Below, in pieces: positions 8,215 to 17,319 of a stretch of DNA of 64,000 nucleotides (positions are counted from its first letter, which is position 1; every line of letters begins with the position of its first letter). The notes below the pieces were generated by a model, which worked only from the letters and a program-made list of their open reading frames with translations, did no database searches and was not told the origin of the DNA. A program made the position numbers and the translations under genes. The stretch comes from Actinomadura flavalba DSM 45200 (lineage in GTDB: Bacteria > Actinomycetota > Actinomycetes > Streptosporangiales > Streptosporangiaceae): the NCBI RefSeq assembly GCF_000374305.1, contig NZ_KB894095.1:310001-374000 (forward strand), read 5' to 3'.

Positions 8215-9399
8215 ATGAACCTCCGGGAGCGCTACGACGCCGCCACCGCCACGCTGGAGGCGCCGTTCGCCGTCGTCGACCTGGCCGCGTTCCGCGCCAA
8301 CGCCGCCGACCTCGTCCGGCGCGCGGCGGGCAAGCCGATCCGCGTCGCCAGCAAGTCGGTGCGCTGCCGCGCGCTGCTGGAAGAGGTCCTGGCGATGGAC
8401 GGCTTCGCGGGCGTCATGGCGTTCACGCTCCCCGAGGCGCTGTGGCTCGCCGGGCACGGGGTGTCCGGCGACATCCTCGTCGCCTACCCCACCGTCGACC
8501 GCACCGCCGTCGCGGCGCTGGCCGCCGACGAGCACGCCGCCGCGACGGTCACGCTCATGGTCGACTCCCTGGCCCACCTCGACCTCATCGAGAAGGCGGC
8601 GGGCGGCACCCCGATCCGCGTCTGCGTCGACATCGACGCCTCCTACCGGCCGCTCGGCGGGCGCGTCCGCATCGGCGCGCTGCGCTCCCCGCTGCGCACG
8701 GCCGCGCAGGTCCGCGAACTCGCGGAGGAGATCCTGACCCGGCCCGGACTGCGCCTGGTCGGCCTCATGGCCTACGAGTCGCAGATCGCGGGCGTCGGTG
8801 ACCGCCCGCCCGGCAAGCCCGCGATGAGCCGCGTCATCGCCGGGATGCAGCAGCGGTCCCGGCTGGAGCTGGCCCGCCGTCGCGCCGCGATCGTCAAGGC
8901 CGTCACCGCGCTGACCGAGCTGGAGTTCGTCAACGGCGGCGGCACCGGCAGCATCGAGAAGACCGTCGCGGAACGCGCCGTCACCGAGGTCGCCGCCGGG
9001 TCCGGGCTCTACCAGCCGCACCTGTTCGACTACTACTCCAACTTCCGGGGCCGTCCCGCCGCGCTGTTCGCGCTGCCCGTCGTGCGGCGGCCCGCGCCCG
9101 GCGTCGCGACGTGCCTGGGCGGCGGCTACCTCGCGTCCGGCCCCGCCGACGCGATCCGGCTCCCCCAGCCCTACCTGCCGACCGGTCTGCGCTACGACGC
9201 CAAGGAGGGCGCGGGCGAGGTGCAGACGCCGCTGCTCGGGGACACCGCCGACCTGCTGGAGGTCGGTGACCGCGTCTGGTTCCGGCACACCAAGGCCGGT
9301 GAGCTGTGCGAGCGCTTCGACGCCCTGCACCTCCTGGACGGCGACCGCGTGACCGCCACCGTGCCGACCTACCGGGGTGAACGGCAGACGTTCCTCTGA
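8215..9399 (+). CDS. PLP-dependent amino acid deaminase/aldolase (D-threonine aldolase-like)
   Basis: A 394-residue fold-type III PLP enzyme. The alanine-racemase-like barrel begins FAVVDLAAFRANAADL, with the expected PLP lysine in RVASKSVRC. The C-terminal region has metal-site candidates of the D-threonine aldolase family. Relatives annotated as amino acid deaminase/aldolase are common in actinomycetes; substrate unknown. The ATG at 8215 is preferred over an upstream in-frame ATG (8197). It heads a plus-strand run with SIMPL, PfkB and GH4 genes. Confidence 0.75.
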   Translation: MNLRERYDAATATLEAPFAVVDLAAFRANAADLVRRAAGKPIRVASKSVRCRALLEEVLAMDGFAGVMAFTLPEALWLAGHGVSGDILVAYPTVDRTAVAALAADEHAAATVTLMVDSLAHLDLIEKAAGGTPIRVCVDIDASYRPLGGRVRIGALRSPLRTAAQVRELAEEILTRPGLRLVGLMAYESQIAGVGDRPPGKPAMSRVIAGMQQRSRLELARRRAAIVKAVTALTELEFVNGGGTGSIEKTVAERAVTEVAAGSGLYQPHLFDYYSNFRGRPAALFALPVVRRPAPGVATCLGGGYLASGPADAIRLPQPYLPTGLRYDAKEGAGEVQTPLLGDTADLLEVGDRVWFRHTKAGELCERFDALHLLDGDRVTATVPTYRGERQTFL

Positions 9400-9432
9400 C
9401 CGGATGTCGGTGCCAGCGGCTAGGTTGACCGT

Positions 9433-10095
9433 ATGACCGACGCCCCCGTGATCACCGTGCGTGGCGAGGCCGTCGTGGAGGCCCAGCCCGAGGTCGCCCA
9501 CGTGACCGTCCACGTCCAAGCGCAGGAGAAGGACCGGCGGCTCGCGCTCGACCGGCTCACCGAACGCAACCGCGCCTGCCTCGACCTCGTCCGCTCCTAC
9601 GGCGAGGCCGTGGAACGGGTGGAGAGCGGCGGCCTGGCCATCTCCCCCGTCATCCGCTACGGCAAGCACGACGACGGCGAGATCCGCGGCTACCGGGGCA
9701 CCGCCCAGATCAAACTGGCCGTGGTCGACTTCAGCCTGCTGGGCGAACTGCTCACCCGGCTGGGCGACGGCGAGCGCAGTTACGTCCACGGCCCGTACTG
9801 GGCGCTGCGGCCCGACAGCCCCGTCTTCGACGACGCCGCCCGGCAGGCCGTGCACGAGGCCGTCGCCCGCGCCCGGGGCTACGCCGGGGCGCTCGGGGCG
9901 CGGCTCACCGCGCTGCTGGAACTGCGCGACGAGAACACCGGCGGCGTCCCCGAACGGCCGATGGCGCTGATGGCCGCGCCCGCCCCCGGCGGCGCGGCGG
10001 GCGGGGCGCCCGCGCCGATCACCGTCGAACCCGAGACGCAGACCGTCCGCGCGTCCGTCATCGCCCGGTTCGCCGCGTCCTCCCCCGAGCTGTGA
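9433..10095 (+). CDS. SIMPL domain (DUF541) protein
   Basis: A 220-residue protein starting MTDAPVITVRGEAVVEAQPEVAHVTV, the classic opening of SIMPL/DUF541 proteins (ITVxGxGxVxxxPDxA). Unlike many family members it has no signal peptide, so it is predicted cytosolic. Middle segments GYRGTAQIKLAVVD and GLAISPVIRYG fit the repeated BON-like fold. Four-base overlap with the following kinase gene indicates coupling. The function of SIMPL proteins is poorly defined. Confidence 0.85.
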   Translation: MTDAPVITVRGEAVVEAQPEVAHVTVHVQAQEKDRRLALDRLTERNRACLDLVRSYGEAVERVESGGLAISPVIRYGKHDDGEIRGYRGTAQIKLAVVDFSLLGELLTRLGDGERSYVHGPYWALRPDSPVFDDAARQAVHEAVARARGYAGALGARLTALLELRDENTGGVPERPMALMAAPAPGGAAGGAPAPITVEPETQTVRASVIARFAASSPEL

Positions 10096-11177
10096 CCACC
10101 GTGGACGCGCCCGCCGACCCCTGCGCCGGACGCCGCCCCGTTCCCGGCCCCCGGCCGCTGCCGGACGCGCTCGACGTGTTCCTCACCGGCCAGGTCTTCA
10201 TGGACATGATCTTCACGGGGCTGCCGGGGCTGCCGCCGCCGGGCACCGAGCTGGTCACCGACGGGCTCGGCTCGGCGCCCGGCGGCATCGCCAACATCGC
10301 CGTCGCGATGAGCCGGCTCGGGCTGCGCACCGGGCTGTCGTCGGCGTTCGGTGACGACCTGTTCGGCTCCTACCTGTGGCGCACGCTCGCCGAGCAGGAG
10401 AACGTCGACCTGCGCTGGTCGCGGCGCGTCCCGTCGTGGTCCACGCCGGTGACGGTGTCGCTGGCGCACGCCGCCGACCGCAGCATGGTCACCTACGCGC
10501 CGCCGCTGCCCGCCGGGGACGCGGGCCACCCGGCGGCGCCGCCCGCCGCCGCGACGTGCTTCGTCGACATCGACCGGTCCGTCCCCGGCTGGGCGCGCAC
10601 GCTGCGGGAGGCGGGCGCGCTCGTCTTCGCCGACCTCGGCTGGGACCCCACCGAGACGTGGTCCACCGACGTCCTCGACCGCCTCGCCCACGTCGACGTG
10701 TTCCTGCCCAACGCCGTCGAGGCCATGGCCTACACCCGCACCACCACCGCCGAGGACGCGCTGGCGGCGCTGGCCGAGCGGGTGCCGGTCGTCGTCGTCA
10801 AGCTCGGCGCCGACGGCGCCATCGCGCTCGACGCCCGCACCGGCGAGCGCGCCGCCGCGCCCGCGCTGCCCGTCCGCGCCCTCGACCCGACCGGCGCGGG
10901 CGACGTGTTCGCCGCCGGGTTCGTGTACGGGACGCTCGCCGGGATGCCGCTGGCGCACCGGCTCCGCTTCGCCAACCTGTGCGCGGGCCTGTCGGTCCGG
11001 CACCACAGCGGGTCGCTGGGCGCGCCGTGCTGGGCGGAGATCGCCGCGTTCGGTGAGTCCGGCGAGGTTTCCGCCGACGCGATGGCCGAGTACGCCTTCG
11101 TCGTCGAGCACATCCCGGCCGCCGAGATCGGCGGCGACGCCGTCAACGTCACCCGCGCCGAACCGACCCTGCGCTGA
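10092..11177 (+). CDS. PfkB family carbohydrate kinase
   Basis: A 361-residue ribokinase-like sugar kinase. The N-terminal region has GLGSAPGGIANIAVAMSRLG (the sugar-binding GG motif) and FGDDLFGSYL. The second PfkB signature DPTGAGDVFAAGFVYG contains the catalytic Asp and anion hole. Its GTG start overlaps the SIMPL stop. It lies directly before a GH4 6-phospho-glycosidase, so both probably act in one phosphosugar route; the sugar is not identifiable. Confidence 0.85.
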   Translation: MTTVDAPADPCAGRRPVPGPRPLPDALDVFLTGQVFMDMIFTGLPGLPPPGTELVTDGLGSAPGGIANIAVAMSRLGLRTGLSSAFGDDLFGSYLWRTLAEQENVDLRWSRRVPSWSTPVTVSLAHAADRSMVTYAPPLPAGDAGHPAAPPAAATCFVDIDRSVPGWARTLREAGALVFADLGWDPTETWSTDVLDRLAHVDVFLPNAVEAMAYTRTTTAEDALAALAERVPVVVVKLGADGAIALDARTGERAAAPALPVRALDPTGAGDVFAAGFVYGTLAGMPLAHRLRFANLCAGLSVRHHSGSLGAPCWAEIAAFGESGEVSADAMAEYAFVVEHIPAAEIGGDAVNVTRAEPTLR

Positions 11178-11193
11178 GAGGACCCCGCCACCC

Positions 11194-12465
11194 GTGAAGA
11201 TCGCCATCATCGGGGCGGGCAGCGGTTACATGCCCGGCGTCGTCCGGGGCCTGCTGCACCGCGCCGCCGATCTGGCCGGCACCGAGCTGTCCTGCCACGA
11301 CACCGACGCCGACCACCTCGACCTCATGACGCGGCTGGCCCGCCGCATGTTCGCCGCGCGCGGCGCCGACCTCACCGTCTCCGCGCACACCGACCTTGCG
11401 GCCGCGCTCGACGGCGCCTCCTACGTGTTCACCACGTTCCGGCCCGGCGGCCTGGCGGCCCGCCACCTGGACGAGTCGATCCCGCTCGCGCACGGCCTGG
11501 TCGGCCAGGAGACCGCCGGGCCGGGCGGGTTCCTGATGGCGCTGCGCTCGGTGCCGGTGCTGCTGGAGATCGCCCGGCTCGCCCCGCCCGACGCGTGGAT
11601 CGTCAACTACACCAACCCGACGAGCATCGTCACCGACGCCGTCGCCCGGCACACCGGCGCCCGCATCATCGGCCTGTGCGACCAGCACGTCGGTGACACC
11701 GAGATGTGGGCCGGGCTGCTCGGGCTGCCCGCCGACCGGCTGGAGGCCGACTGGATCGGGCTGAACCACGCCACCTGGGCCGAGCGGCTGCGGCTGGACG
11801 GCGTCCCGCTCGACCTGCCCGCCCTGCTGGACGGCCTGGAGGTCCCCGGCGGCGGGGCGACGCCGTGGCGCGACCCCGTCCGCATGGTCGAGCTGGGCAA
11901 GACGCTGGGGTTCCTGCCGAACTCCTACGCCAAGTACTACTTCTTCCACGACGCGGTGGTCGCGCAGCTCCGCGAGAAGGGCGTCACCCGCGCCCAGGAG
12001 ATCCTGGCGACGATGCCCGCCTACTACGACGGCGTGGCCGAGCAGGCCCGCCGCGACGACCCCGACCCCAGCCGGGAGCGCGGCGGCGGCGAGCACGGCG
12101 AGTTCGCCGTCGACACGATCTGCGCGCTGCACCGCGACGAGGGCCGCCGCGTCGTCGTCAACGTCCGCAACGACGGCGCGATCTCCTCCCTGGACGACGA
12201 CGCCACCGTCGAGGTGCCCGCGATCGTCGGCCGCTCCGGCCCGGTGCCGCTGACGATGGGCCCGCTGCCGCGTCCCGTGCGCGGCCTCACCCAGGCGATC
12301 CAGTCCTACGAGCGGCTGGCCGCCGACGCCGCCGTCACCGGCGACCGGCGCCTGGCGTTGCAGGCCCTGCTCGCGCACCCGTTCGTCCGCGACAAGGCCA
12401 CCGCCGAATCCCTCCTCACCGAGGGCCTGGCCGCCCACCGCGACCACCTGCCGCAGTTCCGCTGA
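11194..12465 (+). CDS. GH4 family 6-phospho-beta-glucosidase
   Basis: A 423-residue NAD- and Mn-dependent glycosidase of family 4. Rossmann start KIAIIGAGSGYMPGVVRGL; NYTNPTSIVTDAV and GLCDQHVG hold the expected metal and substrate residues (the Cys of the GLCD segment is the usual metal ligand); GLNHATW is the family's GLNH signature. Members cleave phosphorylated disaccharides through a keto intermediate rather than a Glu pair. GTG start with GAGAGGA upstream. Placed after the PfkB kinase, it completes a probable sugar-use operon, although no transporter is present. Confidence 0.85.
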   Translation: MKIAIIGAGSGYMPGVVRGLLHRAADLAGTELSCHDTDADHLDLMTRLARRMFAARGADLTVSAHTDLAAALDGASYVFTTFRPGGLAARHLDESIPLAHGLVGQETAGPGGFLMALRSVPVLLEIARLAPPDAWIVNYTNPTSIVTDAVARHTGARIIGLCDQHVGDTEMWAGLLGLPADRLEADWIGLNHATWAERLRLDGVPLDLPALLDGLEVPGGGATPWRDPVRMVELGKTLGFLPNSYAKYYFFHDAVVAQLREKGVTRAQEILATMPAYYDGVAEQARRDDPDPSRERGGGEHGEFAVDTICALHRDEGRRVVVNVRNDGAISSLDDDATVEVPAIVGRSGPVPLTMGPLPRPVRGLTQAIQSYERLAADAAVTGDRRLALQALLAHPFVRDKATAESLLTEGLAAHRDHLPQFR

Positions 12466-12476
12466 CAGACGCCGGA

Positions 12477-12503
12477 GCGGCGGCCGGAACCCCCGGCCGC
12501 CGC
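12477..12503. terminator. Perfect hairpin between convergent genes
   Basis: GCGGCGGCCGG and CCGGCCGCCGC pair over 11 bp with a 5-nt loop (AACCC). It sits 11 bases after the GH4 stop and before the end of the opposite-strand DUF3618 gene, so it can serve both transcripts. Confidence 0.65.
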
Positions 12504-12517
12504 CCCGCGTGCTTCGA

Positions 12518-12814
12518 TCAACGGCGCTTGCGCCACACCACCAGGACCGTCACGGCCACGGCGACACCGGCCGCCGCGTAGATCACCCGGCGGTCGACCG
12601 GGCCGGGCTCGCCGTCGTCGCCGGGAGGGGCGACGAGCGACTGGACGGTCCGCGCGACCTGCCCGGCCTCCGCCCTGACCCGTTCGGCGCCGCGGTGCGC
12701 GACGTTGCGCGGATTGACCCGGTCCGCCAGTGCGTCGATCGTGCGCGCCAGCTCCTGGCGGGTGCGCTCGATCTCCCGCTCCAGCGCCTCCGGATCGCGG
12801 GACCTGTCAGCCAT
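12518..12814 (-). CDS. DUF3618 membrane protein
   Basis: A 98-residue protein. Residues 5-40 (DPEALEREIERTRQELARTI and DALADRVNPRNVAHRG) are the signature of DUF3618, an amphipathic helix region; a single C-terminal membrane helix (VIYAAAGVAVAVTVLVVW) ends in KRR, giving a tail-anchored protein. GGAGAA before the ATG fixes the start. Function unknown; homologues often lie near stress or efflux genes. Divergent from bcp. Confidence 0.8.
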   Translation of the reverse strand: MADRSRDPEALEREIERTRQELARTIDALADRVNPRNVAHRGAERVRAEAGQVARTVQSLVAPPGDDGEPGPVDRRVIYAAAGVAVAVTVLVVWRKRR

Positions 12815-12954
12815 CTCGCTGTTCTCCACTCGTTCGCAAGCCTGCGCGACGCATGATCCGCCCAGTCTGGCAGGTCCGGAGCGGGAACGCCCGCCCCGCC
12901 CCGGGCGGTAGGTTGGACCCCGCACGTATCGACAACGGGGAAAGGCACATCCCG

Positions 12955-13422
12955 GTGACCGACCGACTCCAGCCCGGCGACCCGGCTCCCGACTTCACCC
13001 TGCCCGACGCCGACGGCGAGCCCGTCGCGCTGTCGTCGCTGGCGGGCCGCCGCGTGATCGTCTACTTCTACCCCGCCGCGATGACGCCCGGCTGCACCAA
13101 GGAGTCCGTCGACTTCCAGAGCGGTGTCGCCGAGCTGGACGCCGCCGGGGTGACCGTCCTCGGCGTCTCCCCCGACAAGCCCGCCAAGCTGGCGAAGTTC
13201 CGGGAGAAGGAGGGGCTGACCTTCCCGCTGCTGTCCGACCCTGACCACAAGGTCCTGGAGGCGTACGGCGCGTACGGGGAGAAGAAGCTGTACGGCAAGG
13301 TCGTCGTCGGCGTCATCCGCTCCACGTTCGTCATCGCGGCCGACGGCACGATCGACAAGGCGTACTACAACGTGAAGGCCACCGGCCACGTCGAGCGGCT
13401 GCGCCGCGACCTCGGCGTCTGA
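12955..13422 (+). CDS. bcp: Thiol peroxidase, Bcp/PrxQ type
   Basis: A 155-residue peroxiredoxin that reduces hydroperoxides using thioredoxin. The motif YFYPAAMTPGCTKESVDF contains the peroxidatic Cys with its PxxxTxxC context. I see no second Cys five residues later (TKESVDF), so this is a one-Cys-like member or uses a resolving Cys from elsewhere. GVIRSTFVIAADGTI is the conserved C-terminal core. GTG start with GGGGAAAGG upstream. The gene precedes tRNA-Leu. Confidence 0.9.
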   Translation: MTDRLQPGDPAPDFTLPDADGEPVALSSLAGRRVIVYFYPAAMTPGCTKESVDFQSGVAELDAAGVTVLGVSPDKPAKLAKFREKEGLTFPLLSDPDHKVLEAYGAYGEKKLYGKVVVGVIRSTFVIAADGTIDKAYYNVKATGHVERLRRDLGV

Positions 13423-13434
13423 GATCGGCGCCGC

Positions 13435-13517
13435 GCGGGCGTGGCGAAATGGCATACGCGGCAGGTTTAGGTCCTGTTGGTGGAGACACCGTGGGGGTTC
13501 GAGTCCCCCCGCCCGCA
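13435..13517 (+). tRNA. tRNA-Leu, anticodon UAG
   Basis: An 83-nt cloverleaf: acceptor GCGGGCG pairs with CGCCCGC, discriminator A at 13517. The anticodon arm GCAGG-TTTAGGT-CCTGT places UAG in the loop (reads CUA and wobble). There is a long variable arm (TTGGTGGAGACACCGTG), as expected for class II tRNA-Leu, and a T arm GGGGTTCGAGTCCCC. The encoded 3' end is ACCC, so CCA is completed after transcription. Confidence 0.95.
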
Positions 13518-13617
13518 CCCGATGTTCAAATGACGGAAAACCGCGCCTTCTCGGTGCGCGCGGGGCCGCCTAGGCTGGCCGGATCGCCGTCCCCCCGATC
13601 CGATGCGAGCAGGCACC

Positions 13618-14568
13618 GTGAGCGACGCATTCACCCATCTCCTGCTGCCGTACGAGGGCGTCGACGAGTTCGTCGGCGCCACCCTGCCGTTCCTGCGTGA
13701 CGGCCTGGCCGCCGGGGACCGCATCGTCGTCGTCACCGGCCTGGCGACCCGCACACTGCTGGCGGGCGAACTCGGCGGCGACGCCGGCCGCGTCGAGTTC
13801 GCCGACGCCGCCACCTGGTACGACCACCCCGCCCGGACGCTGGCCCGCGCCGTCGCGGACGCCGACGAGCTCGGCGCGCACGGCCGCCGCCTGCGGCTGC
13901 TCACCGAACCCGCCTGGACCCGCCGCGCGCCGCGCGAGGTCGGTGAATGGCAGCGGGTGGAGGCGCTCGCGAACGCGGCGTTCGCCCGCACCGGCGCGTC
14001 GATCATGTGCCCGTACGCGGTGAAGCGGCTGCCCGCCGGGGTCGTCGCGGACGCGCGCCGCACCCACCCCGGCACCGCGCGCGGCCCCTGCACCAAGGTC
14101 AACCCCGGCTTCGTCGAACCCCGCGCCTACTGCGTCCGCCGCGACCGCGAACCGCTGCCGCCGCGCCCGGAGGGCACCCGCGTGCTCCAGCTCCACAGCC
14201 CCGACCTGTTCTGGATCCGCGCCTGGATCGCCGACGGCGCGCGCGGCGCGCGGCTCCCCGAGGACGCCACGCAGCGCCTGCTCGTCGCCGCCACCGAGGT
14301 CATCACCAACGCCCTGCGGCACGGCGCCCCGCCGATCACGCTGAGCCTGTGGCCGCAGCCCGGCGAGGTCGTCTGCGAGGTCACCGACGGGGGCCGCTGG
14401 CCGGACGGGTCCTGGTTCGGGCAGCTCCCGCCGCCGCCCGGACGCCCCGGCCTGCTCGGCCTGTGGGCGGTGCGGCTGCTCTGCTCCGACGTCCGCATCC
14501 GCACCGGCGACACCGGGACGGTCGTCCGGATGCACGTCGACGTCCCGGCTCATGGGAACACAGGGTGA
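13618..14568 (+). CDS. MEDS sensor with HATPase (anti-sigma kinase-like) domain, pair 1
   Basis: A 316-residue protein. Residues 1-180 form a MEDS (DcmR-like sensory) domain: HLLLPYEGVDEFVGATLPFL, RIVVVTG and ASIMCPY. Residues 190-316 form an RsbW/SpoIIAB-type HATPase: the N box AATEVITNALRHGAPPI keeps the Glu and Asn that hold Mg-ATP, and the G1-like box is VCEVTDGGRWPD. Such proteins are thought to bind or phosphorylate anti-anti-sigma partners, here the MEDS-STAS gene that follows. I chose GTG 13618 over ATG 13603 because homologues start near this point. Confidence 0.75.
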   Translation: MSDAFTHLLLPYEGVDEFVGATLPFLRDGLAAGDRIVVVTGLATRTLLAGELGGDAGRVEFADAATWYDHPARTLARAVADADELGAHGRRLRLLTEPAWTRRAPREVGEWQRVEALANAAFARTGASIMCPYAVKRLPAGVVADARRTHPGTARGPCTKVNPGFVEPRAYCVRRDREPLPPRPEGTRVLQLHSPDLFWIRAWIADGARGARLPEDATQRLLVAATEVITNALRHGAPPITLSLWPQPGEVVCEVTDGGRWPDGSWFGQLPPPPGRPGLLGLWAVRLLCSDVRIRTGDTGTVVRMHVDVPAHGNTG

Positions 14569-14648
14569 GGAGTTCTATGCGTTGGGCTTCCCATCCCGCT
14601 CCGGCGGCGTACGCTGAAGCGATCCGCACCGACCTCGATGGGCAGGCC

Positions 14649-15545
14649 ATGAGGAGCTGGTTCGACACCCGCTGCGTCGGAGACGTCCGGCCGGGCGACC
14701 ACGCCTGGCTCCCGTACTCCGGCGCCGACGAACGCGACCACATCGTCGGCCGGTTCGTCGCCGCCGCCCTGGCCACGCGCGAGAAGCTCGTCTACATCAC
14801 CGACGCCGATCCGGACGCGCTGCCCGGCGTCGGCGCCGACCCGGGCGCCCACCTGGCGTCCGGCCAGCTCAGCGTGCTTCCCCGCGCGCACGCCTGCCTC
14901 GACGGCTACGGCGCGTTCGACCCGGCCCGGCTCGCCGCCACCATCGAACGCGAGGTCGCGGCGGGCGTCGCGGCCGACTTCCGCGCCGTGCGCATCACCC
15001 TCGACTACACGCCGATGCTCCGCGAGGGCGGCCTGCCGGGCCTGCTCGGCTGCGAGGACGAGGTCGAGCACACGGTGGCGCCGAGCACGATGTCGATGGC
15101 GGTCTGCCAGATCGACCGGCGGGCCTGCCCGCCCGCCGACCTCGCCGCGCTGGCCGGCACCCACGACCTGCGGGTCGAACCCGACGCCCTGTACGACGAC
15201 GGCACCCTGCGCATCGTGCCGACGTTCGCGCCGCGCGGCCTGCGCGTCGAGGGCGAGGTGGACGCGGCGCGGCACGCGCTGCTCGGCGACCATCTCGCCC
15301 GCGCGGTCGCCGCCGGGCACGGCGTCCGCCTCGACTGCGCCCGGCTGGACTTCCTCGACCTGGCCGGGTTCAACCTGCTGATCCGGCACGCGGAGGCGCT
15401 GCGTCCCGGCGAGGCGCTGATCCTCGACGACCTTCCCCCGAGTGTGGAGAACGTGATCGACATGGTGGGCTGGCACCGGCTGCCCGGACTCCGGCGCGGA
15501 CGCGTCCGCGTCCCTCTCGACCAGGCCGGGGAGGTTCTGCCATGA
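14649..15545 (+). CDS. MEDS domain plus STAS domain protein, pair 1
   Basis: A 298-residue protein: MEDS domain (VRPGDHAWLPYSGADERDHI, KLVYITD) followed by a C-terminal STAS domain (RGLRVEGEVDAARHALLGDH, VRLDCARLDFLDLAGFNLLI). In anti-anti-sigma factors a Ser is normally phosphorylated in a DS[ST]G motif; here the place reads DLAG, so the Ser is missing. ATG 14649 matches the start seen in the paralogue at 16465; an earlier ATG at 14577 has a good GAGGAG but its codons look non-coding. Four-base overlap with the next gene. Confidence 0.75.
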   Translation: MRSWFDTRCVGDVRPGDHAWLPYSGADERDHIVGRFVAAALATREKLVYITDADPDALPGVGADPGAHLASGQLSVLPRAHACLDGYGAFDPARLAATIEREVAAGVAADFRAVRITLDYTPMLREGGLPGLLGCEDEVEHTVAPSTMSMAVCQIDRRACPPADLAALAGTHDLRVEPDALYDDGTLRIVPTFAPRGLRVEGEVDAARHALLGDHLARAVAAGHGVRLDCARLDFLDLAGFNLLIRHAEALRPGEALILDDLPPSVENVIDMVGWHRLPGLRRGRVRVPLDQAGEVLP

Positions 15546-16456
15546 CCCTGACCCACCGCGCGTTCCTCTACACCGGCCGGGAGGAGTTCCTGGCGGGCAC
15601 CACCGCGTTCCTGCGGGACGGGCTGGAACGCGGCGCGGCGGCGGTGGCCGTGGCCCGCCCGGAGAACGTCGCGGCGCTGCGGGCCGCACTGGCCGAGCAC
15701 GACGGCGCCGTCGAGTTCTACGACGCCACCGAGTTCTACCGGCATCCGGTGCGGACGCTGAAGTCCTACCTGGACCTCGTCGAGCGGCTCGCCCCGCAGC
15801 GCGTGCACGCCGTCGCCGAACCCGTCTGGGACGGCCACGACGCCGAGCGGCGCGCCGAGTGGATTCGCTACGAGTCGCTGATCAACGAGGTCTTCGCGGA
15901 CACCGGCGCGTCGGCGCTGTGCCCCTACGACCGCCGGACGCTGCCCGCCGAGGTGCTGGCGTCGACCCGCGTCACGCATCCCGTCGTTATCGACGGCGCC
16001 GAGCGGCGCAGCCCCGACTACGTGGCGCCGCGCGCCTTCGGTGAGCGCCGCGAGCGGGCCCGCCGCGTCGAGCGCCCGCCCGGCGCCGAGTACCTGCCGA
16101 TCGTCTCCGACGACCTGCGCCCGCTGCGGTCGTTCGTCGCCGCGCGCGCCCGCGCGGGCGGCCTCCCCGAGACGGCCGTGCGGAACCTGGTGACGGCCGC
16201 CAACGAGGTCGCCGCGAACGCGCTCGCGCACGGCAGCCCGCCGATGGGCGCCTGGGTGTGGAACGACGACGGCGAGATCAACTGCGAGATCGGTGACAAC
16301 GGCCACTGGCGGCCCGACCCGCTCACCGGTTTCGTCCCGCCCAAGTCCGCGCTCGACACCGGCTTCGGCCTGTGGACGGTCCGCCTGCTCGTCGACTACG
16401 TCGAGATGCGGGGCGGCTGGGACGGCACCTTCGTCCGGCTGCGGATCTGCCGTTAG
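15542..16456 (+). CDS. MEDS sensor with HATPase domain, pair 2
   Basis: A 304-residue paralogue of the gene at 13618. MEDS part: RAFLYTGREEFLAGTTAFLR, ASALCPYDRRTLP. HATPase part: N box AANEVAANALAHGSPPMGA (Glu and Asn retained), G1-like CEIGDNGHW, and GFGLWTVRLLVDYVEMRGG. It begins inside the end of the preceding STAS gene and is followed nine bases later by another MEDS-STAS gene, so the four form one operon of alternating types. What the MEDS domains sense is unknown. Confidence 0.75.
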   Translation: MTLTHRAFLYTGREEFLAGTTAFLRDGLERGAAAVAVARPENVAALRAALAEHDGAVEFYDATEFYRHPVRTLKSYLDLVERLAPQRVHAVAEPVWDGHDAERRAEWIRYESLINEVFADTGASALCPYDRRTLPAEVLASTRVTHPVVIDGAERRSPDYVAPRAFGERRERARRVERPPGAEYLPIVSDDLRPLRSFVAARARAGGLPETAVRNLVTAANEVAANALAHGSPPMGAWVWNDDGEINCEIGDNGHWRPDPLTGFVPPKSALDTGFGLWTVRLLVDYVEMRGGWDGTFVRLRICR

Positions 16457-16464
16457 GACCTCCC

Positions 16465-17319
16465 ATGACGGACACCCTCTGGTCGGTGCGGCGCCCCGTG
16501 GGCGACCTGCGTCCCGGTGACCACGCCTGCCTCGCCTACCGGTGCGAGGAGGAGCGGCGGCACGTCGTCGGCGCGTTCGTGCGCGACGGGCTGCTCGCCC
16601 GCGAGAAGGTCGTCTACCTGTCCGCCGTCGCCGCGCCCCGGGTGCCGGGCGTCGTGAGCCTGCCGTCGCGGCGGCTGCTGAGCGTCATCACCCTCGACGG
16701 CGACCCGCGCGCCGCGCTGGGCCGTCTCGCCGCCGAGATCTCCGCCGCCGAACGCGCCGGGTTCCGGGCCATCCGCGTCGCCACCGACCTCACCGGCGCC
16801 GATCCCGAGTCGTTACTCGGCTGCGAGCGGACGCTCGACCGGCTGGTGGCACCGAGCACGTCCGTCGTGGCGCTGTGCCAGCTCGACCGGTCGCGGCTGC
16901 CCGCCGGGCCGCTGGAGGAACTGGGCGCCGAGCACGCGGTGCTCGCCGGGCCCGATCCCGACTTCGAGGACACCGTGCTGCGGATCGTCCGGACGTTCGA
17001 GCCGCGCGGGCTGGCGCTCGCGGGCGAACTGGACGCGTCCCGGCACCTCGTCCTGGACCAGGCTCTCGCGCTGGTGCTGTCGGGCGCGGACGGCGCCGAC
17101 GTCCACCTGGACGTCGCGGAACTGCGGTTCATCGACCTCGGCGCCCTCAACATGCTCGCCGAGGTCGCGGCGCGGCGGGCGCACCACGGGCCGCTGATCC
17201 TCGACCGGATGCCCGCGCAGCTCCAGGAGGTCATCATGACCGTGGGCTGGAACATGCTGCCGGGCCTGCGGCTCGGCGCGGCGTTCAGTCCGGCTGGGCG
17301 GCCAGAGCGCTGGGGATGA
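16465..17319 (+). CDS. MEDS domain plus STAS domain protein, pair 2
   Basis: A 284-residue paralogue of the gene at 14649. MEDS part: DLRPGDHACLAYRCEEERRH; STAS part: RGLALAGELDASRHLVLDQA and VHLDVAELRFIDLGALNML. The phosphoacceptor site again reads DLGA rather than DSSG, so classical Ser phosphorylation is not possible there. The last 35 bases overlap the opposite-strand rdgB gene, so the two transcripts run into each other. A partner switch with the upstream HATPase protein is likely but unproven. Confidence 0.75.
   Translation: MTDTLWSVRRPVGDLRPGDHACLAYRCEEERRHVVGAFVRDGLLAREKVVYLSAVAAPRVPGVVSLPSRRLLSVITLDGDPRAALGRLAAEISAAERAGFRAIRVATDLTGADPESLLGCERTLDRLVAPSTSVVALCQLDRSRLPAGPLEELGAEHAVLAGPDPDFEDTVLRIVRTFEPRGLALAGELDASRHLVLDQALALVLSGADGADVHLDVAELRFIDLGALNMLAEVAARRAHHGPLILDRMPAQLQEVIMTVGWNMLPGLRLGAAFSPAGRPERWG

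Noticed and set aside
14577..14648. Upstream start of the first MEDS-STAS gene at ATG 14577
   Set aside because: It has a good ribosome binding site, but the added 24 codons use A/T third positions unlike the gene and are absent from the paralogues. Kept as an alternative only.
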